DNA of 64,000 bases from Nitzschia sp. pyKryTriq1 (Eukaryota; Bacillariophyta; Bacillariophyceae; Bacillariales; Bacillariaceae): contig OY101122.1 of assembly GCA_956465555.1 (NCBI GenBank), forward strand, positions 1,189,001 to 1,253,000, in the 5' to 3' direction. The notes beneath the pieces are model-generated. The model searched no databases. It saw only the letters and a program-made list of their open reading frames with translations, and was not told where the DNA came from. This document shows positions 16,898 to 27,365 of this stretch, piece by piece. A program made the translations under genes and the position numbers. How positions within the stretch are numbered: the first letter of the stretch is position 1; each line of letters starts with the position of its first letter.

Positions 16898-18850
16898 ATG
16901 ATGACTGTAGCTTTACGCTTCTTGGCCTCGGCCGCCTTGTTGGCGTCGGTGAATGCCTTTTACATCCCCGGTGTGCAGCCGGCAGAGTTCAAAAAAGGGG
17001 ACGAAGTTCCCATGAAGGTGAACGCAATGACTTCGATTCATACTCAAATCCCCAAGGACTATTACCGCTTGCCGTTCTGTCAGCCCGAGGGGGGGCCCAA
17101 GATGGCTTCTGAGAACTTGGGAGAGTTCTTGACTGGAAACAAGATTCAAAGCAGTCCCTACGCCATCAACATGTTGACCGAGACGTACTGCCAAAAGCTG
17201 TGCCAGACAACGATTTCCAAGGTGGAGGCTGCCAAGATGCGCCTGCACATCAAATACGGATACCACAACAACTGGATCATTGACAACTTGCCCTCTGCCG
17301 CTGTCGGTTTGAACGCCGCCACTGGAGAAAAGCAAAAGCACTACGCCGGAGGCTTCCCCATTGGTTTTATCGCGAGCAACACCAAGCAGCCTTACATCTT
17401 CAATCACGTCAACATCATTATTGACTACCACCAGCGGGATCCTGCAGTGGAAGCTTACCGCGTGGTAGGCTTCGCTGTTGAGCCCATGAGTGTGGCACAC
17501 GAGTTCCAAGGAGGGTTCAAGTGGGACGGAGAGAGCAAGGAAGGACTCACCAAGCCTCTCGCGACCTGCGATCCTGCCAGGCACATGGACCGCTCCATGA
17601 TCACTAAGAACCAGCTTGTACAGCCAAACTCAGATATATTGTACACCTACGATGTCATTTGGAAGGAGAGCGATGTTGCCTGGTCTTCCCGCTGGGACAT
17701 CTATCTTTCGGAAGATCACTTGGTTCCTGCACAGGTGCACTGGTACTCCATCACCAACTCCATTTTGGTGGTTCTCTTCTTGAGTCTTCTTGTCGTTTCG
17801 ATCTTGGTACGCAACTTGCGTCGAGATATCGCGGCTTACAATGCACTTGCTGCCCTTGCAGATGAAGAGAAGGACGAAGACATGGACGAAAGTGGATGGA
17901 AGTTGGTTCACGCCGACGTCTTCCGTCCTCCCAGCAACATGCCCATGATGTACTGCGTGTGCATTGGAGGCGGTGTCCAGCTTGGGATTACCATTCTCTT
18001 TGTCATTCTATTCTCAGCAGTCGGATTCTTGAGCCCCGCTCGTCGTGGATCGCTGATGAACGCCATCCTGGTCTTTTACATGCTCTCAGGGATCATTGCG
18101 GGCTACGTCTCCAGTCGCCTTTACAAGGCATTCAAGGGACGTCTCTGGCAGCTCTGCACTGTAATTACTGCGCTTCTCTTCCCTGGTATTGCCTTTTGCT
18201 TGTTCTTGTTCTTCAATATCATCCTCTGGTTCATGCATTCGGCGGCTTCGGCTCCCTTCTTGGATGTTATTATTGTCGCTGCTATGTGGTGCTGCATCTC
18301 CATTCCTTTGGTCTTCTTGGGTGCATACTTTGGATACAAGGAAGAATCCATTGAGTTCCCCACTGTTACTTCGACCATTGCTCGGGCAATTCCTCCCCCG
18401 CAACCACTCCTACACCCTACGGTGGGTATGTTGGTGGCAGGGATTGTTCCCTTCGCGGCGGCGTACGTGGAACTCTTTTTCATCATGACCAGTTTGTGGA
18501 TGGACCAATACTACTATGTTTTTGGTTTCACCCTCATTGTGTACCTCATTCTTATTACCACTTGCGCTGAGGTCACGGTCTTGCTCGTCTACTACCAACT
18601 CTGTGCTGAAAATCACCGCTGGTGGTGGTTCTCCTTCTTTGCCCCTGGATCCACCGCTTTGTATACGTTTATCTACAGCATGTTCTGGTTCAAGTCATTG
18701 GAGGCCTCGCGAATGCTCATGACTTATTTGCTGTATTTCGGATACATGTCCTTGATCTGTTCGGCCATGTTGCTGGTGACTGGTACGGTTGGATCCTTGA
18801 CTTCCTTGTGGTTTGTCCGCAAGATTTTTGGAACCATCAAGGTCGATTAG
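16898..18850 (+). CDS. TM9SF / EMP70 nonaspanin
   Basis: Single-exon frame of 650 residues; two adjacent ATGs open it. A cleavable signal peptide (1-21) precedes a lumenal domain of roughly 260 residues with the family's FYIPGVQPAEF start and conserved YRLPFCQP. About nine transmembrane segments follow (from about residue 285). The C-terminus ends IFGTIKVD, matching the KxD Golgi/COPI retention signal of TM9 proteins. Family members act in endosomal and Golgi membrane-protein sorting. Length and architecture are normal. Confidence 0.95.
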   Translation: MMTVALRFLASAALLASVNAFYIPGVQPAEFKKGDEVPMKVNAMTSIHTQIPKDYYRLPFCQPEGGPKMASENLGEFLTGNKIQSSPYAINMLTETYCQKLCQTTISKVEAAKMRLHIKYGYHNNWIIDNLPSAAVGLNAATGEKQKHYAGGFPIGFIASNTKQPYIFNHVNIIIDYHQRDPAVEAYRVVGFAVEPMSVAHEFQGGFKWDGESKEGLTKPLATCDPARHMDRSMITKNQLVQPNSDILYTYDVIWKESDVAWSSRWDIYLSEDHLVPAQVHWYSITNSILVVLFLSLLVVSILVRNLRRDIAAYNALAALADEEKDEDMDESGWKLVHADVFRPPSNMPMMYCVCIGGGVQLGITILFVILFSAVGFLSPARRGSLMNAILVFYMLSGIIAGYVSSRLYKAFKGRLWQLCTVITALLFPGIAFCLFLFFNIILWFMHSAASAPFLDVIIVAAMWCCISIPLVFLGAYFGYKEESIEFPTVTSTIARAIPPPQPLLHPTVGMLVAGIVPFAAAYVELFFIMTSLWMDQYYYVFGFTLIVYLILITTCAEVTVLLVYYQLCAENHRWWWFSFFAPGSTALYTFIYSMFWFKSLEASRMLMTYLLYFGYMSLICSAMLLVTGTVGSLTSLWFVRKIFGTIKVD

Positions 18851-19805
18851 TAGAAAAGTTCTCGATCAGTGGATGGATGCGTGTGTGTTTCATTTCCCGA
18901 TGTTTGGGGCAGGGCAGGGCAAGACTAGACCTGGGTGTGGTCACCGGAGTGAATACCGAAAGTATTACAATATCGACATTCGAGGATCAATCATTTCATG
19001 TTCCAAGATCAAATTAACATCAAAACTATGGACGAAGAATTTTAAGATGATGTTTGTGCAATGCTCCTCTGTTTTATAATATGTATGCATGTTAAACATC
19101 AAGGAGGCGTATACTTCACGACGACAGGAAGACGAGCCCCACGTGTAGACTACTACTATGAAATAGCCGTCTCATGGTAGAGAAACACAAACGGACAGTC
19201 ACCAGTGGGTAGTACAGTAGTAGGTATTCTCTGAGATTAATCATCGTTTTCCGGGGATCTACTATGTTTCCAGAGAGGCCACACGTTACAGTCCTTCCCC
19301 GACAGCAGACTCCTCACTCTATTGTCGTAGGCCTGTGCTCACTCTCTCTAGCGCTATCTAGTAAAGCACGAAACTCTCTCTCTCTCTCTCTACTCTCTCT
19401 ACTACTAGTAGTAGAGTATTTACTTTCTACTCGTACCACTGTACCGCTGCTGTACAAGTACCGGGTATGGAGAGAGGAGGCGACAACAGCTCGTCCTTTG
19501 TGGAAGCAAAAGAGGTCGCATGAGTCGGAGTCATTTCTTTTATTATGACCGGGATTCAAAACGAACACGTGACTCCAATCACGACCAGCAATACTCATGT
19601 TTTTAATGGGCCTCTTTTACTTTCTTTTGGCTTTATTCTCGCTCGTCGTCTACTTGTACCGTTGTCATTATCATCGTCTTCTCAAGAGAGTCTTTGGTGG
19701 AAAGTCCTTTTCTCGTTGCCCTTTGACAGGAAAACAAGCCCTCTAAGTTATTTGTTGTTTGCTCGTTAATCCTTTAGTTGAAAGCAAGCAAATTGTTCGG
19801 AGAAA
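18851..19805. other. intergenic gap with CT microsatellite
   Basis: Downstream flank of TM9SF and promoter of the metallophosphoesterase gene. It holds a CT-repeat tract at about 19373-19410, an adjacent CTACTAGTAGTAG palindrome and several GTACC units near 19430-19470. No gene is supported. Confidence 0.5.
19373..19410. repeat. (CT)n microsatellite
   Basis: Nearly pure CT dinucleotides interrupted by two A bases, about 400 bases upstream of the metallophosphoesterase start. Confidence 0.9.
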
Positions 19806-21926
19806 ATGACGTTTCATCGTTTCCTTCGTGCCCTGGTGGCACTCTGGTGGGTCTTACAACGAAATTCTTTGGTTCGGGCCGCTAAACCAGACTTGCCATT
19901 TGGAGACATCAATATTATTGTGGTGACCGATGTCCACTCATTCATCGGTGGACACCCTCATGAAGTTGATCGCAACGCCAATTACGGTGACGTCCTTTCG
20001 TTTTACCAACATGTCAAGGGCCATTGCAACAAACACGGCCTCGATTTGTGGTTTTTCATGAATGGCGACTGGGTACATGGGACCGGGCTCGCCATGGATG
20101 GGAATGCGACCATGCTACTGCCGCTTTTGAAAAAGATGCCTTGGGATGCCGTTAATTTGGGCAATCATGAAATCTACCATAGTGCGATCGTGGAATTAAT
20201 GCGAGACGACATGATTCCGCATTTTGGGGATGCCTTTCTGACTTCCAACACATTGTATGCCGAAACCATGGAACCGTTTGGTGGGGCTCGGTATCGTTTA
20301 TTGAAAGGTACCAAATCTACGCTTTTGGTGTTTGGATTTCTGTACGATATGCACAATCCAAGTGAATTGCTCCACATATCGACGGTCGAAGAGACGTTGG
20401 CCCAGGATTGGTTTCGTGACGCTCTCAGGGAGCATCAATATGATGCTATTTGTGTCTTGGCCCATATGGATAACGACGACGCTCTCGTTGACGCAATTCT
20501 GCACAAAATTAGGGAGCACACGCACGAGCATATGCCCGTCCAATTCTTGACAGGCCACACTCACCTTCGAAAAACTCGCAAGGTTGGGAAAGATATGTGG
20601 GGATGGGCCACGGAGGCTGGCGGAAATTTAGATACCGTTGGCTTTTTGTCGATACCCACAAAGAAAACAGCTGAATCTGTTACCAACAGAGAAGTCGGCG
20701 GGCTGTTTCAGACCTTATTTTTGAATGCAAACAAAGAGGTCCTCCAGCAACGAGGCGGGGGTGGCGCGCAGACGCAGGAGGGGGCTGCGCTGGCTCAACG
20801 TATCAACGAAACCCGCCACAGCTTGGGATTGGATGAGATTGTGGGCTGTCCGCCCAGGGACTACTTTATTAATCGTTCCATTCATGATGAAGATTCGGTC
20901 TTCAAACTTTGGATGGATCATGTCGTGCCGACGCAAATTTTCAAGACACAAAAAGATTGTGTCATGTTCATTTCGTCGGATTATTTTCGCTACGATGTGC
21001 GAGGATCAGGAAGGAATGACGCCATAACGGTGGACGATATTGTAGCGATTGTGCCCTACATGGAACCGGTCATCTATGTTGGAGAGGTTCCAGAATGGGT
21101 TGTTCGCCGTATGAATGTCAGTATGAATACAGAGTCGCTGCATCATCACCGTCTGATTCCCGATTACTTGATCGCCGGCGAATTCAAAGATGTCGGGGAT
21201 AAGAACAAACCGTACAGGCTATATACGCATGAGTACAATTTGCCTGAAGTCATGCATGATCTCGATCGTCTGCATTTGCATGAATTGAAACCGAAACGGA
21301 CAGATTTGAAGGATACACTCTACTGGTTAGAGTATGCCGAGATGGCATGGAAATGTAAAGATCACCGAGAACCTAAGCAGGTTATGCCGTGGTTTGCAGA
21401 TATCAAAGAATTGGACGAAGAAGATACAGATGGCGAATACACAAGTGGAAATATCGATACCGAACTTGACAAAGAAATGGACAAGGAGGATCATAATGAT
21501 CTCACCGACAAGGGTAGCAACCTGCACTATGAGGGATATGAAGGATATTTGCCACCAGCAGCCATCCAACAATTTGGAGACAAACTACCGCCTGGAATCA
21601 CACCGTCGGTGCCACAGAAGCCCAAGGACAAGGTTCCTGCACCCACGGCTATAAAAACGACCGTCAAACATTCCGCGGCGGCAAACAAGGCCGAGCGCAT
21701 GGAGCATCGGAAAAAGGTGAAGAAGACCATTTTCAAGGTAATGGGTGGTCTCGTCGCTTTCGGTCTTCTGCTGATTCCAGCCTGTGGATTGTATGGTGTC
21801 TTCTTTCCTGACAAGAAACGTAATGACATGTCGGATGAGACTTTTTACGATATGAAGGAGATGCGATCATTAAAACGAAGGGGCAAAAGTCGAGGGCAGC
21901 CAATACATGAAATTCAACTGACATAG
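19806..21926 (+). CDS. secreted or membrane-anchored metallophosphoesterase (5'-nucleotidase-like)
   Basis: Single-exon frame of 706 residues. A signal peptide (1-25) is followed by a calcineurin-like phosphoesterase domain with the metal ligands TDVHSF (DxH), MNGDWVHGTG (GD), LGNHE (GNH), LAHMDNDD and TGHTHLR (GHxH). The layout resembles the 5'-nucleotidase branch that includes yeast YHR202W, with a C-terminal nucleotidase-like region. A Lys-rich stretch precedes a hydrophobic segment (about 640-662), then a basic cytoplasmic tail. It probably hydrolyses nucleotides or phosphoesters at the cell surface or in a vacuole. A paralogue begins at 63590. Confidence 0.87.
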   Translation: MTFHRFLRALVALWWVLQRNSLVRAAKPDLPFGDINIIVVTDVHSFIGGHPHEVDRNANYGDVLSFYQHVKGHCNKHGLDLWFFMNGDWVHGTGLAMDGNATMLLPLLKKMPWDAVNLGNHEIYHSAIVELMRDDMIPHFGDAFLTSNTLYAETMEPFGGARYRLLKGTKSTLLVFGFLYDMHNPSELLHISTVEETLAQDWFRDALREHQYDAICVLAHMDNDDALVDAILHKIREHTHEHMPVQFLTGHTHLRKTRKVGKDMWGWATEAGGNLDTVGFLSIPTKKTAESVTNREVGGLFQTLFLNANKEVLQQRGGGGAQTQEGAALAQRINETRHSLGLDEIVGCPPRDYFINRSIHDEDSVFKLWMDHVVPTQIFKTQKDCVMFISSDYFRYDVRGSGRNDAITVDDIVAIVPYMEPVIYVGEVPEWVVRRMNVSMNTESLHHHRLIPDYLIAGEFKDVGDKNKPYRLYTHEYNLPEVMHDLDRLHLHELKPKRTDLKDTLYWLEYAEMAWKCKDHREPKQVMPWFADIKELDEEDTDGEYTSGNIDTELDKEMDKEDHNDLTDKGSNLHYEGYEGYLPPAAIQQFGDKLPPGITPSVPQKPKDKVPAPTAIKTTVKHSAAANKAERMEHRKKVKKTIFKVMGGLVAFGLLLIPACGLYGVFFPDKKRNDMSDETFYDMKEMRSLKRRGKSRGQPIHEIQLT

Positions 21927-22038
21927 CTGAAGGCATGGCAAGATTGCAATAGTATTTGGCCAGTCTACTTTTGATTCTATTTATGTCTAGCTCTCCATGG
22001 TGTGAGATTCCTCGTGTTCACAATCGCAGCAACGCAAT

Positions 22039-24327
22039 TTACAACATGCTTCCAACTATGGTCGCAAACTCATTTTCGTAAAATACAAGTGGAATCCAAA
22101 CGTACTTGATGAAGTTGGTCCACAAAAGGTAGAAAATAGGGAAAATCGTCGTAACGCTCCATCGAAGCACTCGTACGGGTCCCAACTTAACAACACCTTG
22201 AACTGCTTGTGAAACAATCTCCCCCAAAGATCCAAGCCGCGGATTGAGGAGTAACTGAAGCAAAAGGCCGGGTGCAATCCATCGCGCCACAAATGGTTTC
22301 GGCAAAAGTTCTCCTGTCATAGCGTCCAATTCGCCCGTGAAGAAGACCACGAAGACATCTAGGAAGCACACAATGCTCACCAATATCAAGAATTCCTCAA
22401 GGATAAAGTCGAACATTTTGCGATATAATGAGTGGATGGAACTGTATGGTTCGTGACAGTACCAGCGCTTCGGGGCAGGTTTGGACTTTTGCCACAATCG
22501 GCGTTTCCTGTCTCTGCAATCTGGCCATTCTGCAACTGGTGCTGGCACAAGCAGTAGTGATACAACGTCGCTATACGCTTCTTGGATCGTAGAACCTGGG
22601 GGGTTACAGTACCAGGGCAGTTCATTTTGATCTTCGTCTGCGTGGTTTCGGCCGCGATGCCTGCTTTGAAGAAATCCCGAATTAAGAATCAGCCCTTCCC
22701 TCTCGGGAACAAAACCACATTCCGGATGAAGGGAAGCACGTGTTGGTGTGAACTTGAGAGAAATAAATTCTGACATCGACATTGGATTGCCTTTTCGTTT
22801 TTTCGTGTAGCTGTCCAGCCATGGCTTGGCCATGAGATATGAGATTTCTACCATGATACAAATGATGAATAGAATCTTCCAAATGACAGCAAACCTTGTG
22901 TTTGGACGTAGCAAAAGCTTCCGATTGATCAATTTTTTGGCTTCTTGGGAAAGTTCGTCTTGAAGCTCATAGAAACGGCGCTTCTCGTGCGGATCGAGTA
23001 TTTCTTCTTTGTTGTTTTGTATGAGACTGAAGCGTCTGACATCATCCTTTTTCTTCCGGAGTCGCTTCCGCGCCAGCACAAGTGCAGTACGCAATCCACG
23101 CTGAACTTTGATTGCTGCAAGGTACTGTTTTTCGCCTCGCAGTACCATCAAGGCATTCAAAGTCTTTCGAGCTCTATGGGCGCGGAACACGCTTTGGATC
23201 ATTTTGGCTGCTTCTTCTTCCCGAACATGCATTGGCCGTCCTTCCCACAAAAGTTGTCGCACTCTCCTCTGTTTCTCGGCAATACTCCTTTGTTTGCGCT
23301 TCTTGAGCATGTCGCTCACGTTTGCTTTCAATTTGTTAAACGTTCCAATCAATGGTGCCAAATATTTGATCCAACGAACAGCAGTGAGCACCCTTTGGAT
23401 TGTCCGCCGAAACTTCAACGGGTTTGTGATGGCTCGTGACAATAACTTTTTGATAGCTGCAGGGCGAGCACGCTTTAAAAAGTCGCCGAACTTGGATCGA
23501 AGAGCCCTTGTTGTTGAACCCGAAATTTTCAGTAAAATATGATGAATGATGGCAAAGAGTAAACTGATCTTCGAATGCGTCGAGAATTGTTCATACTCAA
23601 TTTCGTCGTCAGCGTTGGCGACCGCAACCGTGACGGACTCGTTCAACCCATCAAGGTCCTCCACCATTTCCCCTCGTATCAGTTGATCTAAAGAGTAGAA
23701 AGCAAGAAAGTAAAAGCCAACTGGAAGAAGTAGTAACTGAAGCGTCATACTCCGATAGTAAACCAACGAAGCCGTTTCCCACCACTTCTTTGACTTCATC
23801 TCTGTTGAATGATCAAGACCTAGGCAGCGACTCCGTTCTTCTTGAATAAGAAACGTTGCTCGACGCTTTTGCGCTGCAAAAAATGCGTCCATAAACCACA
23901 TGGCTGAGAAAATGAAGCTGATGGTAACGCCGTGATGTTCCAGAAATGAAGCGAGACCCAGGATTACACTTGGCAAGGTATCTTGGGCATGAGAATATGG
24001 GTCCTTGCATTTTTTATGCTGCTCCGATTGTAAGGATTCCACAACTGATGGAAGTAGACAAGCCGCAATGTCCAAGGCGCCCGCACACCCCAAAGAAAAA
24101 CTCCAAAAGCAACGGAGATCTTGAAACTCAATACCGACGTCGGTATCCACAAGCACATCTTCAAAGTACCCTGGAGTGCTGGGCAAGAATCTTTCCTCCT
24201 CGCGGCTTTCTGACGACGTTTCCACTATACTTCCGATCGAAATACTTCCTATTGTCTCACAGGGGCTGTCGGGCGCTGGCTCCGCCTTCAGGGTTTTCAA
24301 TTTCGAAGGCGTCGATACCGACATCAT
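22039..24327 (-). CDS. multi-pass membrane protein with IQ motifs, function unknown
   Basis: Single-exon frame of 762 residues with no family that I recognise. The N-terminus (1-70) is Ser- and Glu-rich. Hydrophobic segments lie near 135-155, 190-215, 495-520, 645-670, 690-705 and 725-750. A long basic cytosolic-looking middle contains two IQ-type calmodulin-binding motifs: MIQSVFRAHRARKTL (about 375-392) and IKVQRGLRTALVLARKRLRKK (about 410-432). The segments are uneven and no pore signature is visible. It could be a calmodulin-regulated channel or scaffold, but that is a guess. It converges on the metallophosphoesterase gene with a 112-base gap. Confidence 0.7.
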   Translation of the reverse strand: MMSVSTPSKLKTLKAEPAPDSPCETIGSISIGSIVETSSESREEERFLPSTPGYFEDVLVDTDVGIEFQDLRCFWSFSLGCAGALDIAACLLPSVVESLQSEQHKKCKDPYSHAQDTLPSVILGLASFLEHHGVTISFIFSAMWFMDAFFAAQKRRATFLIQEERSRCLGLDHSTEMKSKKWWETASLVYYRSMTLQLLLLPVGFYFLAFYSLDQLIRGEMVEDLDGLNESVTVAVANADDEIEYEQFSTHSKISLLFAIIHHILLKISGSTTRALRSKFGDFLKRARPAAIKKLLSRAITNPLKFRRTIQRVLTAVRWIKYLAPLIGTFNKLKANVSDMLKKRKQRSIAEKQRRVRQLLWEGRPMHVREEEAAKMIQSVFRAHRARKTLNALMVLRGEKQYLAAIKVQRGLRTALVLARKRLRKKKDDVRRFSLIQNNKEEILDPHEKRRFYELQDELSQEAKKLINRKLLLRPNTRFAVIWKILFIICIMVEISYLMAKPWLDSYTKKRKGNPMSMSEFISLKFTPTRASLHPECGFVPEREGLILNSGFLQSRHRGRNHADEDQNELPWYCNPPGSTIQEAYSDVVSLLLVPAPVAEWPDCRDRKRRLWQKSKPAPKRWYCHEPYSSIHSLYRKMFDFILEEFLILVSIVCFLDVFVVFFTGELDAMTGELLPKPFVARWIAPGLLLQLLLNPRLGSLGEIVSQAVQGVVKLGPVRVLRWSVTTIFPIFYLLWTNFIKYVWIPLVFYENEFATIVGSML

Positions 24328-24870
24328 GGTCCATGTTTTGTGAGATGTGTAATCCGTAAACCATTTCAGGGGGGGAAATTCCTCGTTCCTATCGTTTTTT
24401 CGGTTTTGGGCTTCGGTGGCTCGTGTAAAGTTTACGCTGGTAGAAGTGTTATCCGACGAAAAAAGATCCCGCTTTGTTCAATCAGCGCTAACATGGAACG
24501 CCAGCGTATACCAGTAATAAATACAACACGACAAAGGTTCCGATTTACCGTTTTGAGGATCGAAGTTTGGCGCGCTCTGCCTGCCTGCTGGCTGCTGGCG
24601 GCCGTCCGATCAATTCGAGCACATTTTCTGGTAGTAGTACATGACAAAACTGATACCGTACTTGTACCGGGAGAAAAAACCAAAAATTAGGGATAGTATT
24701 TCACTTACCACCAGCAGCATATTCTATTCAGCTTGGAATATAAGCTCATTGTGCAATGAAGGAGTGTCTTATAAGAACACCCTAGAAAAGCGGCAACTAC
24801 AATTTGATAGCGGAGTGCACCAGTAGTACTAACAGATCCCTTTTTTAATATTGGTCCTCAAAGGATTAGT
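24328..24870. other. intergenic gap, mostly promoter sequence
   Basis: This lies between the start of the IQ-motif gene and the end of the Sgf11-like gene, both on the minus strand. It holds one E2F-like TTTGGCGCGC near 24565 and a few GTACC units near 24655. No gene is supported. Confidence 0.4.
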
Positions 24871-25620
24871 CTACTTTAAACTGCTAGAAGAACTTCCACC
24901 GCGATTTGGAATTCCTGTCAATGGTCGCGTCGATAATCCCATGCACTTCTCCAGGTGCGATGCAAAGCGCGTCGTACTCACGTGTCGGCCGCACAAAGTG
25001 CACTCCACGGGGTGTTTGGGTTCTTTTGGCGGTATTCGGTTCCAAATATCTACCCCTGGTGGCTGCTGTTCTGGCTGACCAACAACCGCGACCGGTGCTT
25101 CAGGTGCTTTTGTCGTCTTGGCTTTATCAGTCTTGGCATCTTCATCATCGTCGTCGCCGTCAGCATTTTCGTCTTTGAAGTCCTCATCATCGTCATCATC
25201 ATCATCATCGTCGTCGTCGTCGTCATCTTCACCATCACCATCTTCGTCGTCCTTCTCGCCATTTTTCTTATCATCACCGAAATCGTCCCTTGTTTGCGTA
25301 CTAGCTGCTTGGTTGGCTTGGCGACGTTTTCTCTTTTTCGACTGCCGACTCGGAATTTCGGTTGCATATATGTCCAATTCTGCTAGAATTTCCTCTGAAT
25401 CTTTTCCTTCGTACAACGCGGGAAAGATCTCTTGGCGAGACGAGGGGGTCTGAAGCTCCGTGGCCGAAATACCACCAGTCTTAATCATGGCATGCATGTT
25501 GCTTGCATACCCTACCACGACGGACCTGAGTAAGTGGTCGTAAATGGACTGAACGATGCGCTCTTGACCTTCATCTTGGTCACCGGATTGGTTTGCTGCT
25601 GCGGATGTAGACGAGGACAT
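24871..25620 (-). CDS. Sgf11/ATXN7L3-like SAGA deubiquitinase-module subunit
   Basis: Single-exon frame of 249 residues. A short N-terminal helix (IVQSIYDHLLRSVVVG, about 22-37) matches the region by which Sgf11 packs against Sus1/Ubp8. The middle is a basic KKRKRR patch and a very acidic tract with an Asp run about 15 long. Near the C-terminus, ECTLCGRHVSTTRFASHLEKCMG-type sequence (split C2HC; about residues 204-227) is the Sgf11 zinc finger that binds the nucleosome acidic patch in the SAGA H2B-deubiquitinase module. The acidic tract is unusually long for the family. It lies head-to-head with the LRRC57-like gene. Confidence 0.82.
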   Translation of the reverse strand: MSSSTSAAANQSGDQDEGQERIVQSIYDHLLRSVVVGYASNMHAMIKTGGISATELQTPSSRQEIFPALYEGKDSEEILAELDIYATEIPSRQSKKRKRRQANQAASTQTRDDFGDDKKNGEKDDEDGDGEDDDDDDDDDDDDDDEDFKDENADGDDDDEDAKTDKAKTTKAPEAPVAVVGQPEQQPPGVDIWNRIPPKEPKHPVECTLCGRHVSTTRFASHLEKCMGLSTRPLTGIPNRGGSSSSSLK

Positions 25621-26243
25621 TGCTTCTGGGACGCTTCAAAGTACATCCACGGATCCTTGCTTCGGGTCGTAACAATAACCAGTGAAGCGAATGATGAAAG
25701 CAATTGGCTCTTGCGTTTGTGTCGAAGTGAGGAGACGGGAGGCTCTACCCGAGAGCATGTTGTGATCACTCGCCGTGTTACGTGCTGGGTGCTGGTCAAT
25801 GATGATCAAGAAGATCGGCTTTTTGCCCTGCCGGCTGCTGCCGCCCGCGCGCCCGTGAAAGCAATGGGGTGTGGGCGGGGTGTGTGTTCTGGGGACTTCA
25901 TCAAAGTCACATCTTTCCCCCGAAACAACGAGCCGGTCGGGTCATCGTTACGACACAACGGAGATCCCACGACTGCTGTTTGCGGCGCTGCGCTTGGGCG
26001 CTATCTTGGCGCTCAAAAGATGGACAACAAGCTTCCAAAATCCAAGCGACATCTGTTGCGCCATGCGAGCCATGATGCCTTATTAGCTAACAACAATCCA
26101 CGAGTACACTGCTCTGTGCTTGTCATCGCCTAGATCCATCAGCGACTCAAGAGCCATCCGGAAGATAAGCTCAAGGATCTAGTGCGATATCATCGATATC
26201 CTGGATCTTGAAAAGAAGATTTGCATCGTAGTATTTTGCATCG
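25621..26243. other. divergent promoter region
   Basis: Shared upstream region of the Sgf11-like gene (minus) and the LRRC57-like gene (plus). It is GC-rich around 25830-25880. A plus-strand frame covering most of it has no recognisable domain and is rejected as a gene. Confidence 0.45.
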
Positions 26244-27287
26244 ATGGGGAACGCTCAACCGAAGAACAAGACGGGGCGAAAAGTCGTAGCCCAGGTATGT
26301 AAGAAGGCTAGTACATGGTGCTATTTCGAGCCTCTATTTCGCATCTTCTGCAAACACTCATCGAATACTTTCTCACCTGTTGCTTCATGTTGGCGATTTA
26401 CAGAAACTTGAAAATGCACAAAAGACGGGGATTTTGTCATTGAGTGAGCACAACTTGGAAGATTGCCCAAACCAAGTTTTTGAGTAAGTTCTGGCCGTCT
26501 CTGGATATGTGTAAGCAAAGTTTTTCTTCATCGATCAATCAGGCTCACAGCTCGCTCTTTCAGAATCAAGAATCTTAAAACATTGGATCTATCGAAGAAT
26601 TCACTAAGTACACTCAACCCAAAAATTTCGGTGTTGGTCAATTTAAAATCATTGAATTTGGAACATAATCAATTGCCTGTTGGATCTTTGATGCCGTTGG
26701 CGAAGCTATCCAAGCTGCAGAATCTTTCGGTGGGAGGAAACTTACTGGGAAAGCATGTCGTGTCAGCAACTTCAGCTGGGGCCCAAACCTTTCCATCCGA
26801 ACTGCCGCTGGGACTCAAGCAGCTAAAGGTGAACGACAATTTCCTGTCGAATGTCCCGCGGCCCATTCTCTCCGCCAAACTAGTCAAACTGGAGAAATTG
26901 GATTTATCCTCGAATCAACTAGCAGCAATCCCGATGGAGATATCAAATTTGGTGGCTCTGACGGAGTTGAACCTCGATAACAACGTGATTGTTAGTTTAC
27001 CGAACGACATTGGCAAGCTGAAAAAGTTGAAGGTTTTGTCGCTCAGAGGAAATCGTATATCCGCACACTCCACTAATTGGTCTGAGAAGAATCCACAGCC
27101 ACTACCACGATCTCTCTTCGCGGATACTCCGATCATTGATCTCAATCTACACGGTAATCCGATGACGAGTACAGAACTGAATACGATGGAAGGTGTCGAC
27201 GCCTTCTTGGAACGACGGCAAAAAGTGAAGACAAGTACTCTTTTGGGAGGTGGTTTGACGAGTTTAGATGTTTGTGGGTTGGAATGA
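26244..27287 (+). CDS. LRRC57-like leucine-rich repeat protein, N-myristoylation signal
   Basis: Three exons: 26244-26294, 26404-26483 and 26564-27287, with short GT-AG introns of 109 and 80 bases; 284 residues. The tiny first exon encodes MGNAQPK, a good N-myristoylation start, so membrane attachment is likely. About eight leucine-rich repeats follow (LxxLxLxxN units from about residue 44 to 220). A C-terminal cap PLPRSLFADTPIIDLNLHGN and a terminal helix with RRQKVKTS match LRRC57, a widespread eukaryotic protein of poorly known role. Length is near the animal protein's. The 5' exons are supported by family alignment (KTG...LSLSEHNL). Confidence 0.82.
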
Positions 27288-27365
27288 TTGGGCTTGTGGC
27301 ATTTCATGACAGTTTTGTCCCACTTGCTGTAGCATATTTCTTCCACCGGATGATAGCATGAGCTT

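Noticed and set aside
25534-26133. 199-residue plus-strand frame across the Sgf11/LRRC57 promoter
   Set aside because: It partly overlaps the Sgf11-like coding start in antisense and has no domain or targeting signal.
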